DNA of 64,000 bases. Source: CAG-791 sp000431495 (GTDB lineage: Bacteria > Bacillota > Clostridia > Lachnospirales > Lachnospiraceae). Below are positions 32,792-41,485 of this stretch, in pieces. Below the pieces are notes generated by a model. That model saw nothing but the letters and a program-made list of their open reading frames with translations. It did no database searches and had not been told where the DNA came from. The stretch lies in assembly GCA_052117605.1 (NCBI GenBank), contig JBQKIT010000017.1. One strand, 5' to 3'. The position numbers and the translations under genes were made by a program. Positions within the stretch are counted from its first letter, which is position 1. Each line of letters begins with the position of its first letter.

Positions 32792-34087
32792 ATGAGAATT
32801 GTATCTCTTACAAAACAGTCACAGGAAGAGCTTCTGGAGCTTCTGAAGGAGAGGAATCCTGCCAGCTACACCAGCCAGCAGGCTGCGGTGGACGACATCA
32901 TTGCAAACGTCAGAGAAAAGAAGGATGAAGCGGTTTTTCTTTATGAGAAGCAGTTTGATCACTGCGAGCTTTCCAGGGAGAGCCTTCGGGTAAGCAAAGA
33001 GGAGATCGAGGAAGCGTACCGTGAGCTGGATCCCGAGTTTGTTGAGGTGATGAAGAGAGCTGCAGAGAACATTCACGCGTATCACGAGAAGCAGAAGGTA
33101 AACAGCTGGATTACCACGAAGGAGGATGGCACGATTCTTGGCCAGAAGGTGACCCCGATTGAGGTGTCCGGCTGCTATGTTCCGGGGGGAAGAGCCGTAT
33201 ATCCGTCCAGCGTTCTTATGAACATTATTCCGGCAAAGGTGGCAGGCGTTCCGAAAATCATCATGTGCACGCCTCCGAATGCGGAGGGAAAGGCTCCGGC
33301 GGGATCTCTGGTTGCTGCCGACATCGCGGGCGCAGATGAAATTTACAAGGTCGGCGGGGCGCAGGCAATTGCAGCCATGGCCTACGGAACGGAGACGATT
33401 CCGAAGGCAGACAAAATCACAGGCCCCGGAAACATCTATGTGGCCCTCGCCAAGAAGGCATGCTTTGGCATTACCGGAATCGACTCTGTGGCAGGACCCT
33501 CCGAAATTCTTGTCATTGCGGATGAAACGGCAGATCCCAGATACATCGCGGCAGATCTGCTCTCACAGGCAGAGCATGACCCTCTTGCTTCTGCAATTCT
33601 TCTCACGACCTCGAAGAGGTTTGCGGAGCAGGTCTCTGCAGAGATTGACCGGTTTCTGGAGACACTGTCCCGCGCGGAAATTATCCGTGAATCCCTGGAC
33701 AATTACGGATATGCCTTTGTCGGAGAAACGATGGATGATATGATAGAAGCAGCCAATGCGATTGCTTCCGAGCACATGGAAATCGTCACAAAGGACGCCT
33801 TTGAAGTGATGACGAAGATCAAAAATGCGGGAGCGATCTTCCTGGGAAGTTATTCCTCGGAACCCCTGGGAGATTATTATGCAGGTCCGAACCACATTCT
33901 TCCGACGAACGGGACAGCTCGCTTTTTCTCGCCTCTTGGAGTGGATCAGTTCATCAAAAAGACCAGCATCATTTCCTACTCAAAGGAAGCTCTGGAGCGG
34001 GTACATGAGGACATTGAGCTGTTTGCTGCAAATGAGGGTCTGACGGCCCATGCCAATTCCATTGCGGTGCGCTTCGACGGGAAATAA
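32792..34087 (+). CDS. hisD: histidinol dehydrogenase
   Basis: HisD catalyses the last two oxidations, L-histidinol to L-histidine, with NAD+ and zinc. The 431 residues include PGGRAVYPSSVLMNIIPAKV, ADEIYKVGGAQAIAAMAYGT, KITGPGNIYVALAKK, DSVAGPSEILVIAD and AEHDPLASAILLT. I start at ATG 32792, with GGAAAGG 6 nt upstream; earlier in-frame starts overlap hisG. A perfect 6-bp hairpin (CGCAGC-AAA-GCTGCG, 32762-32776) sits in the short gap before the ribosome binding site. Confidence 0.95.
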   Translation: MRIVSLTKQSQEELLELLKERNPASYTSQQAAVDDIIANVREKKDEAVFLYEKQFDHCELSRESLRVSKEEIEEAYRELDPEFVEVMKRAAENIHAYHEKQKVNSWITTKEDGTILGQKVTPIEVSGCYVPGGRAVYPSSVLMNIIPAKVAGVPKIIMCTPPNAEGKAPAGSLVAADIAGADEIYKVGGAQAIAAMAYGTETIPKADKITGPGNIYVALAKKACFGITGIDSVAGPSEILVIADETADPRYIAADLLSQAEHDPLASAILLTTSKRFAEQVSAEIDRFLETLSRAEIIRESLDNYGYAFVGETMDDMIEAANAIASEHMEIVTKDAFEVMTKIKNAGAIFLGSYSSEPLGDYYAGPNHILPTNGTARFFSPLGVDQFIKKTSIISYSKEALERVHEDIELFAANEGLTAHANSIAVRFDGK

Positions 34088-34153
34088 AATTTTACGGAAC
34101 CAGGCATGTTTAGGACGAGAATACGAAAGACGGCATAACGGAAGGGAGAAGCG

Positions 34154-34750
34154 ATGGAGAGAATCGCAGAGGAGAGACGGACCACAGGAGAGACCGATAT
34201 CCGGCTGAAGCTTGCACTGGATGGAGCCGGAAGGGCGAAGGTAAGCACAGGAATCGGATTTTTCAATCATATGCTGGATGCCTTTGCGCGGCACGGTCTG
34301 TTTGATCTGGAGGTTTCCTTAAAGGGAGACCTGGAGGTGGACGGTCATCACAGCGTGGAGGACTGCGGAATTGTTCTCGGAAATGCAATCCGCAGAGCCG
34401 TCGGCGATAAAAAGGGAATCCGGCGGTACGGATATTTTGTCCTTCCGATGGATGAGGCGCTGGTCCTTTGTGCGGTGGATTTGTGTGACCGGCCTTATTT
34501 TGTCTTATCCGGCGGGGAGAAATTCGAGACCGTTCCGATGGTGGGAGATTTTGACACGCAGCTTGTCCGGGAGTTTTTTTATTCGGTGAGCTATGCGGCC
34601 GGCATGAACCTGCACTTCCGGATTCTGGAGGGAACCAACGCGCATCACATGATTGAAGCAATGTTTAAGGCGTTTTCGAAGGCTCTGGATATGGCCGTAT
34701 CCCTGGATCCTCGGATTGAGGATGTGCTGAGCACCAAGGGAACCCTGTAA
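34154..34750 (+). CDS. hisB: imidazoleglycerol-phosphate dehydratase
   Basis: HisB dehydrates imidazole glycerol phosphate to imidazole acetol phosphate. The 198-residue monofunctional form shows both pseudo-repeat metal sites: GIGFFNHMLDAFARHGLFD with DGHHSVEDCGIVLG, and then EGTNAHHMIEAMFKAFSKAL. GAAGGGAG precedes the ATG. hisC, hisH, hisA and a separate hisF are not present between hisD and the next gene. Confidence 0.96.
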   Translation: MERIAEERRTTGETDIRLKLALDGAGRAKVSTGIGFFNHMLDAFARHGLFDLEVSLKGDLEVDGHHSVEDCGIVLGNAIRRAVGDKKGIRRYGYFVLPMDEALVLCAVDLCDRPYFVLSGGEKFETVPMVGDFDTQLVREFFYSVSYAAGMNLHFRILEGTNAHHMIEAMFKAFSKALDMAVSLDPRIEDVLSTKGTL

Positions 34751-34799
34751 AAAAGAGACGAATCACAGAAAACGAAATTCATGAGGGACGGAGAACAGA

Positions 34800-36098
34800 A
34801 TGGAACAGGCACTGAAGAAATTTGTTGCATGCATTTATCTGAAGGATGGAAAGGCGGCAAGAGGTCTTGCGGACCACACCGTTGTCAGCAATGACCCGGT
34901 GGAGCTTTCGCTTACCTATGCGGCAGGCGGTGTGGATGCCATTCTGATTTTCGACCAGTCGGACAACGATGCCCGGCATGATGAGGCGATTGGAATTATT
35001 CGTGAGATCTGTGCATCCGCCGGCGTTCCGGTTTACGGAGCCGGACATGTCAATCGCCTGGAGGATGTGAAGAAGCTGATCTATGCGGGCTGCGCCAAGG
35101 CAGCCCTGAACTTCTCCAAGGAGAGCAATATTAAGATGCTTAAGGAGGCGGCAGAACGCTTCGGAAAGGACCGGATTGCTGCCTGCTACCGCGCAGTGGA
35201 TGATATTCGAACGCATAAGGATGTCATTGTCAACTATGTGGACGAGCTTATTCTGATTGATGAGAAGGATGTCCGGGAGGCCCTGAAGATTGAGGAGGTG
35301 CCCTCCATCCTGACGCTTCCCGAGATTTCGCTGGATAAGATCCTGGAATTCGGCCAGCTTGCGAGCGTCAGCGGGATTTCCGGAAATGCCATCAATGACA
35401 ACATTGACCAGATCGCAGATCTGAAGAAGCTTTGCCGGGAGAACGGAATCACCGTATCGCAGCACCATGCGAGATTCTCCTGGGCTGACTTCAGGAAGGA
35501 CCCGCAGGGACTTCTTCCGGTTGTCGTGCAGGAGGCTTCCACGGGCGATGTTCTGATGGTCGCCTATATGAACGAAGAGGCCTACAACAACACGGTTTCC
35601 ACCGGGCGCATGACGTACTGGTCCAGAAGCCGCAGTCAGCTGTGGATCAAGGGAGAGACCAGCGGACATTTTCAGTATGTCCGTTCGCTGATGGCGGACT
35701 GCGATATGGATACGCTTCTTGCAAAGGTTGATCAGGTCGGCGTGGCCTGCCACACCGGTCATCACAGCTGCTTCTTCCAGCAGGATCTTGTTCTCAAGGA
35801 GGATCCGGAAATTGATCCGATGAAGGTTCTGGAGCGGGACTACAGGACGATTCTGGAGCGCCGGGATCATCCGAAGGAGGGCTCCTATACCAATTACCTG
35901 TTCGACAAGGGCATTGACAAGATGCTCAAGAAGCTGGGAGAGGAGTGCACGGAGATCGTAATCGCTGCCAAGAATACGGATCCTACGGAAACGGTATATG
36001 AGATCTCGGATCTTATGTATCATCTGATGGTTGTGATGGCAGAGAAGAACATTACCTGGAAAGACGTCACACAGGAGCTGGTAAGAAGAGCAAAATAA
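34800..36098 (+). CDS. hisIE: HisIE bifunctional enzyme with a degenerate HisF-like N-terminal domain
   Basis: A 432-residue three-part protein. Residues 1-215 form a HisF/HisA-like TIM barrel (KKFVACIYLKDGKAARG, NDPVELSLTYAAGGVDAI). HisI (about 225-335) is phosphoribosyl-AMP cyclohydrolase, with metal ligands in DCDMD (300-304) and CHTGHHSC (317-324). HisE (about 340-432) is phosphoribosyl-ATP pyrophosphohydrolase, with KLGEECTEIVIAAK. In HisF both catalytic Asps are essential (CLDVKDG and AIDAK contexts); here they are Tyr13 and Arg131, and GGGI is GAGH. The barrel should therefore lack cyclase activity and may be structural or regulatory. It ends the operon. Confidence 0.93.
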   Translation: MEQALKKFVACIYLKDGKAARGLADHTVVSNDPVELSLTYAAGGVDAILIFDQSDNDARHDEAIGIIREICASAGVPVYGAGHVNRLEDVKKLIYAGCAKAALNFSKESNIKMLKEAAERFGKDRIAACYRAVDDIRTHKDVIVNYVDELILIDEKDVREALKIEEVPSILTLPEISLDKILEFGQLASVSGISGNAINDNIDQIADLKKLCRENGITVSQHHARFSWADFRKDPQGLLPVVVQEASTGDVLMVAYMNEEAYNNTVSTGRMTYWSRSRSQLWIKGETSGHFQYVRSLMADCDMDTLLAKVDQVGVACHTGHHSCFFQQDLVLKEDPEIDPMKVLERDYRTILERRDHPKEGSYTNYLFDKGIDKMLKKLGEECTEIVIAAKNTDPTETVYEISDLMYHLMVVMAEKNITWKDVTQELVRRAK

Positions 36099-36114
36099 AG
36101 AGAGGGAGGTGCCT

Positions 36115-38577
36115 ATGTTTGCCTGTCCGAACTGCGGAGCCGGACTTCGCTTTGACATCGATACTCAGAGACTTCAGTGTGATTACTGCAACTCTTCCGT
36201 TGATGTGACGGAATATCATTACGAGAAATCCGCAAAGGCCAATGAAGACTATGACGTAACGGTTTTCACGTGCCCTGCCTGCGGCGGAGAAATCGAGAGT
36301 ACGGAGAATGAAATCATCCAGTTCTGCCCGTTTTGCGGAGCATCGGATGTTCTTTCTTCGCGTGTGGAGGGACGGAAGCGTCCGAGCAGAATCATTCCGT
36401 TCCGGAAAACCAAGGAAGACTGTATGGAAGCCTTTCGGAAGAAAACAAAAAGAGCTTTGTTTGCGCCGAAGGAGCTTCGGGACCCTTCTTTTCTGGAGGG
36501 CTTCCGGGGAATTTATCTTCCGTACTGGGAGTACAAGGTGGTGCAGAGCGCCGCAAAGGAGGGCGTTTCCTTCGAGGCCACGAAGACAGCCGGCGGGTAT
36601 GAGGATACTTACCGCATAACGGTTCCGTTTGCAGGGAAAATCGAGGGAATCCAGCACGATGCCTCGAGCTCCTTTGATGACAGTATCGGCGAAGAGATTG
36701 CGCCGTTTGGAAAGGAATCCGAACAGAAGGAGTTCGAGCCGGGATATCTGGCTGGCTTTTTCGCCGATACGGCGGATGTCCCTTCAGACATTTACGATGA
36801 GAAGATTCGCTCCTATGCCAATGAGCGTACGAAAAAGGAGCTGACGCAGCGTTATGAGGAACGAGGCTTTACAGTGCGCAAATTTCCGGATGCAGAGGAA
36901 GCCTTTCACACGGAAATTGAATCCGCTGACCGGATTCTTCTTCCGGTGTGGTTCCTGACCTGGCGCAGAAAGGACCGCGTCGCATACTCGGTTGTAAACG
37001 GTGAGACAGGAAAGATCGCAGCGGATATCCCGGTGGATATTCCGAAGTATCTCCTGTGCTCCCTGCTTCTTGCCATTCCGATTTTCTTTCTTCTGAATCT
37101 GTTTCTGTCGGCGACGGCGCCTTCTGCGATGACTGCGTCCGGTTTTCTTGCCGCGCTCTGCGGATTTGTTTATTTCTGGAATATGAGAAAGCTGATCCTC
37201 CGGGATACGCATGCCGAGGATTTGGGATATCGGTATGCTTTTGCGGATCGAACTGCCAGGGAAAAAAAGAAAGGGAAGCAAAGCGGAGCTGCTCTTTCGG
37301 ATGAGGTGGATGAGAGGATTGAGGCCGGCGTCAAGGCTGCCGGCAAGGGTCTTTGGTCCTTTGGCGGATTTCTGAAGAATTCTGCCAAGGACATTGGGGC
37401 CGGAACCTTGATTTTTATCGGCGTCCTGTTTCTTTCGTTTGCGGATGAGTTTGATTTTTCCATGATTCCGGTGTTCGGCTCCTGGGTTCCGTTCCGGACA
37501 TTTTCCTCGACCTTCCTGTTCATTCTGTCCGTTCTTCTGTTTCTTCTTGCGCTGTGGAACGGACGAAAGAGCGGCGATAAGAGGATGGTTCTGGAGGCCC
37601 TTCTTCCGGTCGCTGCGATGATTGTCGTGATCTTCGTACTGAACTGGAATCCGGTCGAGGATTACATTTATTATTTCGGAATGCTGATCTGCCTGGCGTT
37701 TATTGCGGTGACGCTGACCGCGCTGATCTTCCGCTACAACATGCTCTCCACACATCCTGTTCCGAATTTCCATGACAGGAAGGGCGGGAGCAGTCAGACG
37801 ATCGGAGCACCGACAGGAACTGCCCTTCTGGTTCTTCTGCTTGCCGGCGCGCTCCTTGCTCCGACCATCCGGACGTTTGCCTGGACGGATGAGGAATCGG
37901 TGGTTTATACCAATGAATCTACCGGCTATTCTGCCTTCCTGCGGGATGAAGAAGACCTTCTTACCGATGAGGAGGAGGCAGAGCTTGCAGAATATATGGC
38001 GCCGATGACCGATTACGGAAATGTGATGTTCCTTTCTGCCGATGGGGATTATGCAGATCCGGTTGATTACCTGGACTGGAATTACGGAGACTGGTTCTAT
38101 GAGGACGGAACGATTTTCCTGATTGAGATGTCCAATCGTCAGCTCCGACTTGAGAATTCCGGAATCATTCAGGATACCATCACTCCCTCCTACAGCAATT
38201 CCATCATGGACAATGTATACCGGATGGCTTCCGAGGGGGATTACGCCGGCTGCGCAAAGGAGGTGTTCTACGAGTGCACGGTGCTGATGGACGGCGGCCG
38301 CATTGCCCGGCCGATGAAATACATCTGCAACGCGCTTCTTGCGCTGATCTGTGCGCTGCTTGTGAATTATCTGGCGATCCGCGTCAGCTCGGGAAATCGC
38401 AGAGTGACGAAAAAAGAACTCGAGAGAGCCATCGCGGCCTCTATTGTTTATGGAGGCGTCCAGAAGAAGCGGATTGCCCATCGAAAGATTGAAAGCTCCT
38501 CCGGCGGAGGAAGTTTCGGCGGCGGAGGCGGAAGCTTCGGCGGTGGCGGCCACTCCGGAGGCGGTCACGGATTCTGA
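36115..38577 (+). CDS. zinc-ribbon and TPM-domain membrane protein
   Basis: An 820-residue protein. Four CxxC pairs (4-7, 22-25, 53-56, 71-74) make two N-terminal zinc ribbons. Next comes a globular region with IPFRKTKEDCMEAFRKKTKR and IYLPYWEY, also seen in zinc-ribbon proteins of clostridia. Two hydrophobic hairpins follow (about 310-360 and 430-545), then a helix near 570-590 and a TPM domain (about 590-720; LLTDEEEAELAEYMAPMTDY, NYGDWFYEDGTIFLIEMSNR), one more helix, and a Gly/Ser tail (GGGSFGGGGGSFGGGGHSGG) typical of YgcG-type TPM proteins. Function unknown; TPM proteins have been linked to membrane protein assembly and phosphatase activity. AGGGAGG lies 5 nt before ATG 36115. Confidence 0.8.
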   Translation: MFACPNCGAGLRFDIDTQRLQCDYCNSSVDVTEYHYEKSAKANEDYDVTVFTCPACGGEIESTENEIIQFCPFCGASDVLSSRVEGRKRPSRIIPFRKTKEDCMEAFRKKTKRALFAPKELRDPSFLEGFRGIYLPYWEYKVVQSAAKEGVSFEATKTAGGYEDTYRITVPFAGKIEGIQHDASSSFDDSIGEEIAPFGKESEQKEFEPGYLAGFFADTADVPSDIYDEKIRSYANERTKKELTQRYEERGFTVRKFPDAEEAFHTEIESADRILLPVWFLTWRRKDRVAYSVVNGETGKIAADIPVDIPKYLLCSLLLAIPIFFLLNLFLSATAPSAMTASGFLAALCGFVYFWNMRKLILRDTHAEDLGYRYAFADRTAREKKKGKQSGAALSDEVDERIEAGVKAAGKGLWSFGGFLKNSAKDIGAGTLIFIGVLFLSFADEFDFSMIPVFGSWVPFRTFSSTFLFILSVLLFLLALWNGRKSGDKRMVLEALLPVAAMIVVIFVLNWNPVEDYIYYFGMLICLAFIAVTLTALIFRYNMLSTHPVPNFHDRKGGSSQTIGAPTGTALLVLLLAGALLAPTIRTFAWTDEESVVYTNESTGYSAFLRDEEDLLTDEEEAELAEYMAPMTDYGNVMFLSADGDYADPVDYLDWNYGDWFYEDGTIFLIEMSNRQLRLENSGIIQDTITPSYSNSIMDNVYRMASEGDYAGCAKEVFYECTVLMDGGRIARPMKYICNALLALICALLVNYLAIRVSSGNRRVTKKELERAIAASIVYGGVQKKRIAHRKIESSSGGGSFGGGGGSFGGGGHSGGGHGF

Positions 38578-38646
38578 TTCCGGCGGATGATTTTACAACG
38601 CAGATTCCTGCCTGTGGTTTCGCATTTATTTTGTATGCAGTATGAT

Positions 38647-38678
38647 AAAACAGTGCCGGAAGATCCGGCACTGTTTTT
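38647..38678 (+). terminator. rho-independent terminator after the TPM gene
   Basis: A perfect 14-bp stem (38647-38660 with 38664-38677) on a 3-nt loop, with A-run and T-run on either side. Confidence 0.92.
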
Positions 38679-38701
38679 GCAATTTACAGGTAATTGGCTG
38701 T

Positions 38702-38715
38702 TTCGTACGTACGAA
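38702..38715. promoter_or_regulatory. 14-bp perfect palindrome upstream of the export operon promoter
   Basis: TTCGTACGTACGAA is fully self-complementary and ends 10 bp before the -35 box. The position suits an activator or second repressor site. No regulator gene is adjacent. Confidence 0.5.
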
Positions 38716-38725
38716 TGAATTGGTA

Positions 38726-38782
38726 TTTACAAGAGCCGGAAAGCATGTTAGATTAAACTGTACTAATACAGATAGTACAGTT
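38726..38782 (+). promoter_or_regulatory. promoter and 27-bp inverted-repeat operator of the MacAB-like operon
   Basis: TTTACA (38726-38731) and TAGATT (38749-38754) are 17 bp apart. Directly after the -10 lies a perfect inverted repeat, AACTGTACTA-N7-TAGTACAGTT (38756-38782), covering the expected transcription start. This is typical of TetR/MarR-class repression. The regulator is not encoded in the window. Confidence 0.75.
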
Positions 38783-38813
38783 GAAGTACGTTTGGAGAGA
38801 GGTAATGCTTTTT

Positions 38814-40697
38814 ATGAACAGAAACAGGTTTCTGATGATTCCTCTGGTACTGGCAGTGGCAGGCTCTATGGGGCTGTCCGGCTGCCGTAAGAACAGCGAC
38901 GAGGAGAATATGGTCATGGATGCGGGGCCTTCCGTTGAGACCGCAGTGCGTACCGACATTGAGAACGTGTACACGGCGAAGGGAAAGATCATCAGCGGAC
39001 AGGAGAGTTCCATGAATGCAAAGGGCGCATCCGGTTCGGATGCCCTTATTATTGATCAGGTCTATGTCCAGGTGGGGGATCTTGTCAAGGCCGGTGATGT
39101 ACTTTACACCCTCGATCTGACCGATACGCAGAAGGACCTTGCAATGAAGGAGCAGCAACAGGCGATTTCCGACCAGCAGAATGCCCTTACGCAGAGTGCA
39201 AACCAGCGGGCCCTTTCCGAAGCGCAGGCAGAATCCGGGGATCAGTACACGTCGGGCACGAACAACCTGCTCCGAAGCGCGGAGGATACCAACAAGGCGA
39301 TCGAACAGCAGGTGCAGGATCAGCAGAAGCTTCAGGAGTATAAGGACGAAGAGACCCGGACGAAGGCAACCTATGATCTGCTTCAGTCCCAGGTGGATTC
39401 CCTGCAGGCGGATGCAGACGAGAAGGATGCGAAGCTTCAGGAACTGACAAGGCGATATGACTATCTGACCTTAAAAAGCGGAACTTCTGCATCGTCATCT
39501 CCCAATGCAGGTACCGGCAGCACAGGAGGAGCAGCTACCGGTACGACAGGGAATTCCGGTTCCGAATCCGGTCTGACTGAGCAGGAAAAAGAAGAGCTGA
39601 AACAGCTGGAATTCCAAAAGCAGGAAGCCGGATGGGCTGTTACGGATGCCAAGACTGCGCTCACAAAGGCGCAGACTGCACTCTCGGAAGCCAAGGCTGC
39701 CTATGAAACCGCCAAAGGAAACCGCGAAACCTATGAGAATACGGTGAAATCGGACCAGACTGCCACGACCTCAGGCGTCCGCGCCCTGGAGGATCAGGGA
39801 ATGGCAGTCAATAAAGGAAACCGTTCCGTCCTTTCTGCAGAACAGGCAGCGCGCAATGCGATTGCTTCCCAGAATCTGTCCCATCAGTCGGATCTTCTGA
39901 CCAGTGAATCGGAAATTGCCAAGCTGAAGGAAAAGCTGGAAAACGGACAGGTCATTGCAACCATGGATGGTACGGTGACTGCCGTCAATGTGATCGCAGG
40001 ACAGGCGTACAGCGGAACGGATGGCGTTGTGTTGGACAATCTTTCGAAGATGAAGGTCAGTGCGGATATTGATGAGGCCCACATCGCAGATCTTCATGTC
40101 GGGACACGAGTGCGGGTAAAGACAGACTCAACCGGAGCCGCGGAGCTGGAGGGCACGGTGACCTTTACTTCGCCGACACCGACCAAGGAGACAGCCAATA
40201 CAGGAAGCGGAACAGGCAGCTCCTCGTCATCCGGCAACAACCAGAATACGAAGACAAGAGCAACCTATAAGGTAGAAGTTACGCTGGATGAGCCGAACGA
40301 CCGGCTCCGCATCGGGATGACCGCTAGCATTGATTTTATTGTGGCGAGTGCGAAGAATGTCATTGCGGTACCGACCTCCTGCCTTATTGATGACGGAAAC
40401 GGAAATTATTTTGTCAATGTCGTTCAGGGGGATTCTTCCGGAGCCTCCTCCGGAACAACCGGTGATGGAATGACGGACGGATCTGCCGAGGATATGCAGG
40501 ATGGCATGACCGATGCTTCCGGAGACGCTTCTATGGGAACGGCTACCGAGGTGATGGTTACCACCGGTGTCGCCGATGATTATTATACCGAAATCACCTC
40601 CGGGAACATTCAGGAGGGAGAACAGATTCAGAGCAGCATGCCGCAGGATTCCGGAGATTATTCCGGCATGATGAGCGGGATTTATGACACGCAGTAG
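38814..40697 (+). CDS. MacA-like periplasmic adaptor (HlyD family) lipoprotein
   Basis: A 627-residue membrane-fusion/adaptor protein. The signal peptide ends in the lipobox LSGC (Cys24), so it should be lipid-anchored outside the membrane. A biotinyl-lipoyl half (VYVQVGDLVKAGDVLYTLDL), a very long Gln-rich coiled coil (about 100-370), the second lipoyl half (MDGTVTAVNVIAGQAYSG) and a beta-barrel (RVRVKTDS onward) follow. Ser/Gly/Thr-rich loops interrupt the coiled coil and the C-terminus. It starts the operon with the ATPase and permease. ATG 38805 is an alternative start; 38814 has better ribosome-binding-site spacing. Substrate unknown. Confidence 0.88.
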   Translation: MNRNRFLMIPLVLAVAGSMGLSGCRKNSDEENMVMDAGPSVETAVRTDIENVYTAKGKIISGQESSMNAKGASGSDALIIDQVYVQVGDLVKAGDVLYTLDLTDTQKDLAMKEQQQAISDQQNALTQSANQRALSEAQAESGDQYTSGTNNLLRSAEDTNKAIEQQVQDQQKLQEYKDEETRTKATYDLLQSQVDSLQADADEKDAKLQELTRRYDYLTLKSGTSASSSPNAGTGSTGGAATGTTGNSGSESGLTEQEKEELKQLEFQKQEAGWAVTDAKTALTKAQTALSEAKAAYETAKGNRETYENTVKSDQTATTSGVRALEDQGMAVNKGNRSVLSAEQAARNAIASQNLSHQSDLLTSESEIAKLKEKLENGQVIATMDGTVTAVNVIAGQAYSGTDGVVLDNLSKMKVSADIDEAHIADLHVGTRVRVKTDSTGAAELEGTVTFTSPTPTKETANTGSGTGSSSSSGNNQNTKTRATYKVEVTLDEPNDRLRIGMTASIDFIVASAKNVIAVPTSCLIDDGNGNYFVNVVQGDSSGASSGTTGDGMTDGSAEDMQDGMTDASGDASMGTATEVMVTTGVADDYYTEITSGNIQEGEQIQSSMPQDSGDYSGMMSGIYDTQ

Positions 40698-40706
40698 TTG
40701 GTGAAG

Positions 40707-41471
40707 ATGAGCCTTTTTCATAAACAGAACGAACAGAAGAAAACAGAATATCTGGATGATCCGGATGAGGGGCCGATCATTCATCTGGAGAACATTGTCA
40801 AAAAGTTCTATATCGGAACAGAAAATGAGCTCGAAGTGCTGCATGGCATCAGCCTGGATGTTTTTTCCGGAGAATTCAGTGCCATTGTCGGAGAATCCGG
40901 TTCCGGAAAGAGTACGCTGATGAATATCATAGGCCTTCTGGATCGTCCCACCTCCGGCACTTACGATATCATGGGAAAAAATGTGGCAAGACTAAAGGAT
41001 GAAGCTTTGTCCGGTATCCGGAACCGCCAGATCGGCTTTGTTTTCCAGACCTACAATCTGATCCCGCGTACTACGGCATTGAAAAACGTGGAGATGCCGA
41101 TGATGTATGCCAGAGTGCCGCAGGAGGAGCGTACGCGCCGCGCAAAGGAGCTATTGATAAAGGTCGGCATGGGAGACCGTATGACGCATCGGCCGGACGA
41201 GCTTTCCGGCGGACAGAAGCAGCGTGTTGCCATTGCCAGGGCCATGGCCAATAATCCTGCTGTCATTCTTGCCGATGAGCCGACAGGAGCACTGGATTCC
41301 GAGACCGGAAGGCAGGTCATGGACCTGTTTCATAAGCTTCATGAGGAAGAAGGAAAGACCATTCTTCTGATTACACATTCCAAGCCGCTTTCGGAAGAGT
41401 GCGGCAGAATCCTGACGCTGATGGACGGAAGGATTGTCGAGGAGCGCCGCGGCAGCAAGGCCCGCAGCTAA
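40707..41471 (+). CDS. ABC transporter ATPase, MacB/LolD type
   Basis: A 254-residue ATPase with Walker A GESGSGKST, Q-loop FVFQTYNLIPRTTALKNVE, signature LSGGQKQRVAIARA, Walker B VILADEPTGALDSETG and the H-loop in LLITHSKP. The LIPRTTALKNVEMPMMY stretch marks the MacB/LolD subgroup, which powers mechanotransmission rather than classical transport. TTG 40698 directly after the adaptor stop is in frame, but ATG 40707 is the more likely start. It is co-transcribed with adaptor and permease. Confidence 0.94.
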   Translation: MSLFHKQNEQKKTEYLDDPDEGPIIHLENIVKKFYIGTENELEVLHGISLDVFSGEFSAIVGESGSGKSTLMNIIGLLDRPTSGTYDIMGKNVARLKDEALSGIRNRQIGFVFQTYNLIPRTTALKNVEMPMMYARVPQEERTRRAKELLIKVGMGDRMTHRPDELSGGQKQRVAIARAMANNPAVILADEPTGALDSETGRQVMDLFHKLHEEEGKTILLITHSKPLSEECGRILTLMDGRIVEERRGSKARS

Positions 41472-41485
41472 AGGAGATCAGCAGT

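Noticed and set aside
36784..38568. 594-codon minus-strand frame opposite the zinc-ribbon/TPM gene
   Set aside because: Composition is typical of a shadow frame (many Arg, His, Gln) and it has no domain; the + strand has clear domains and a good ribosome binding site.
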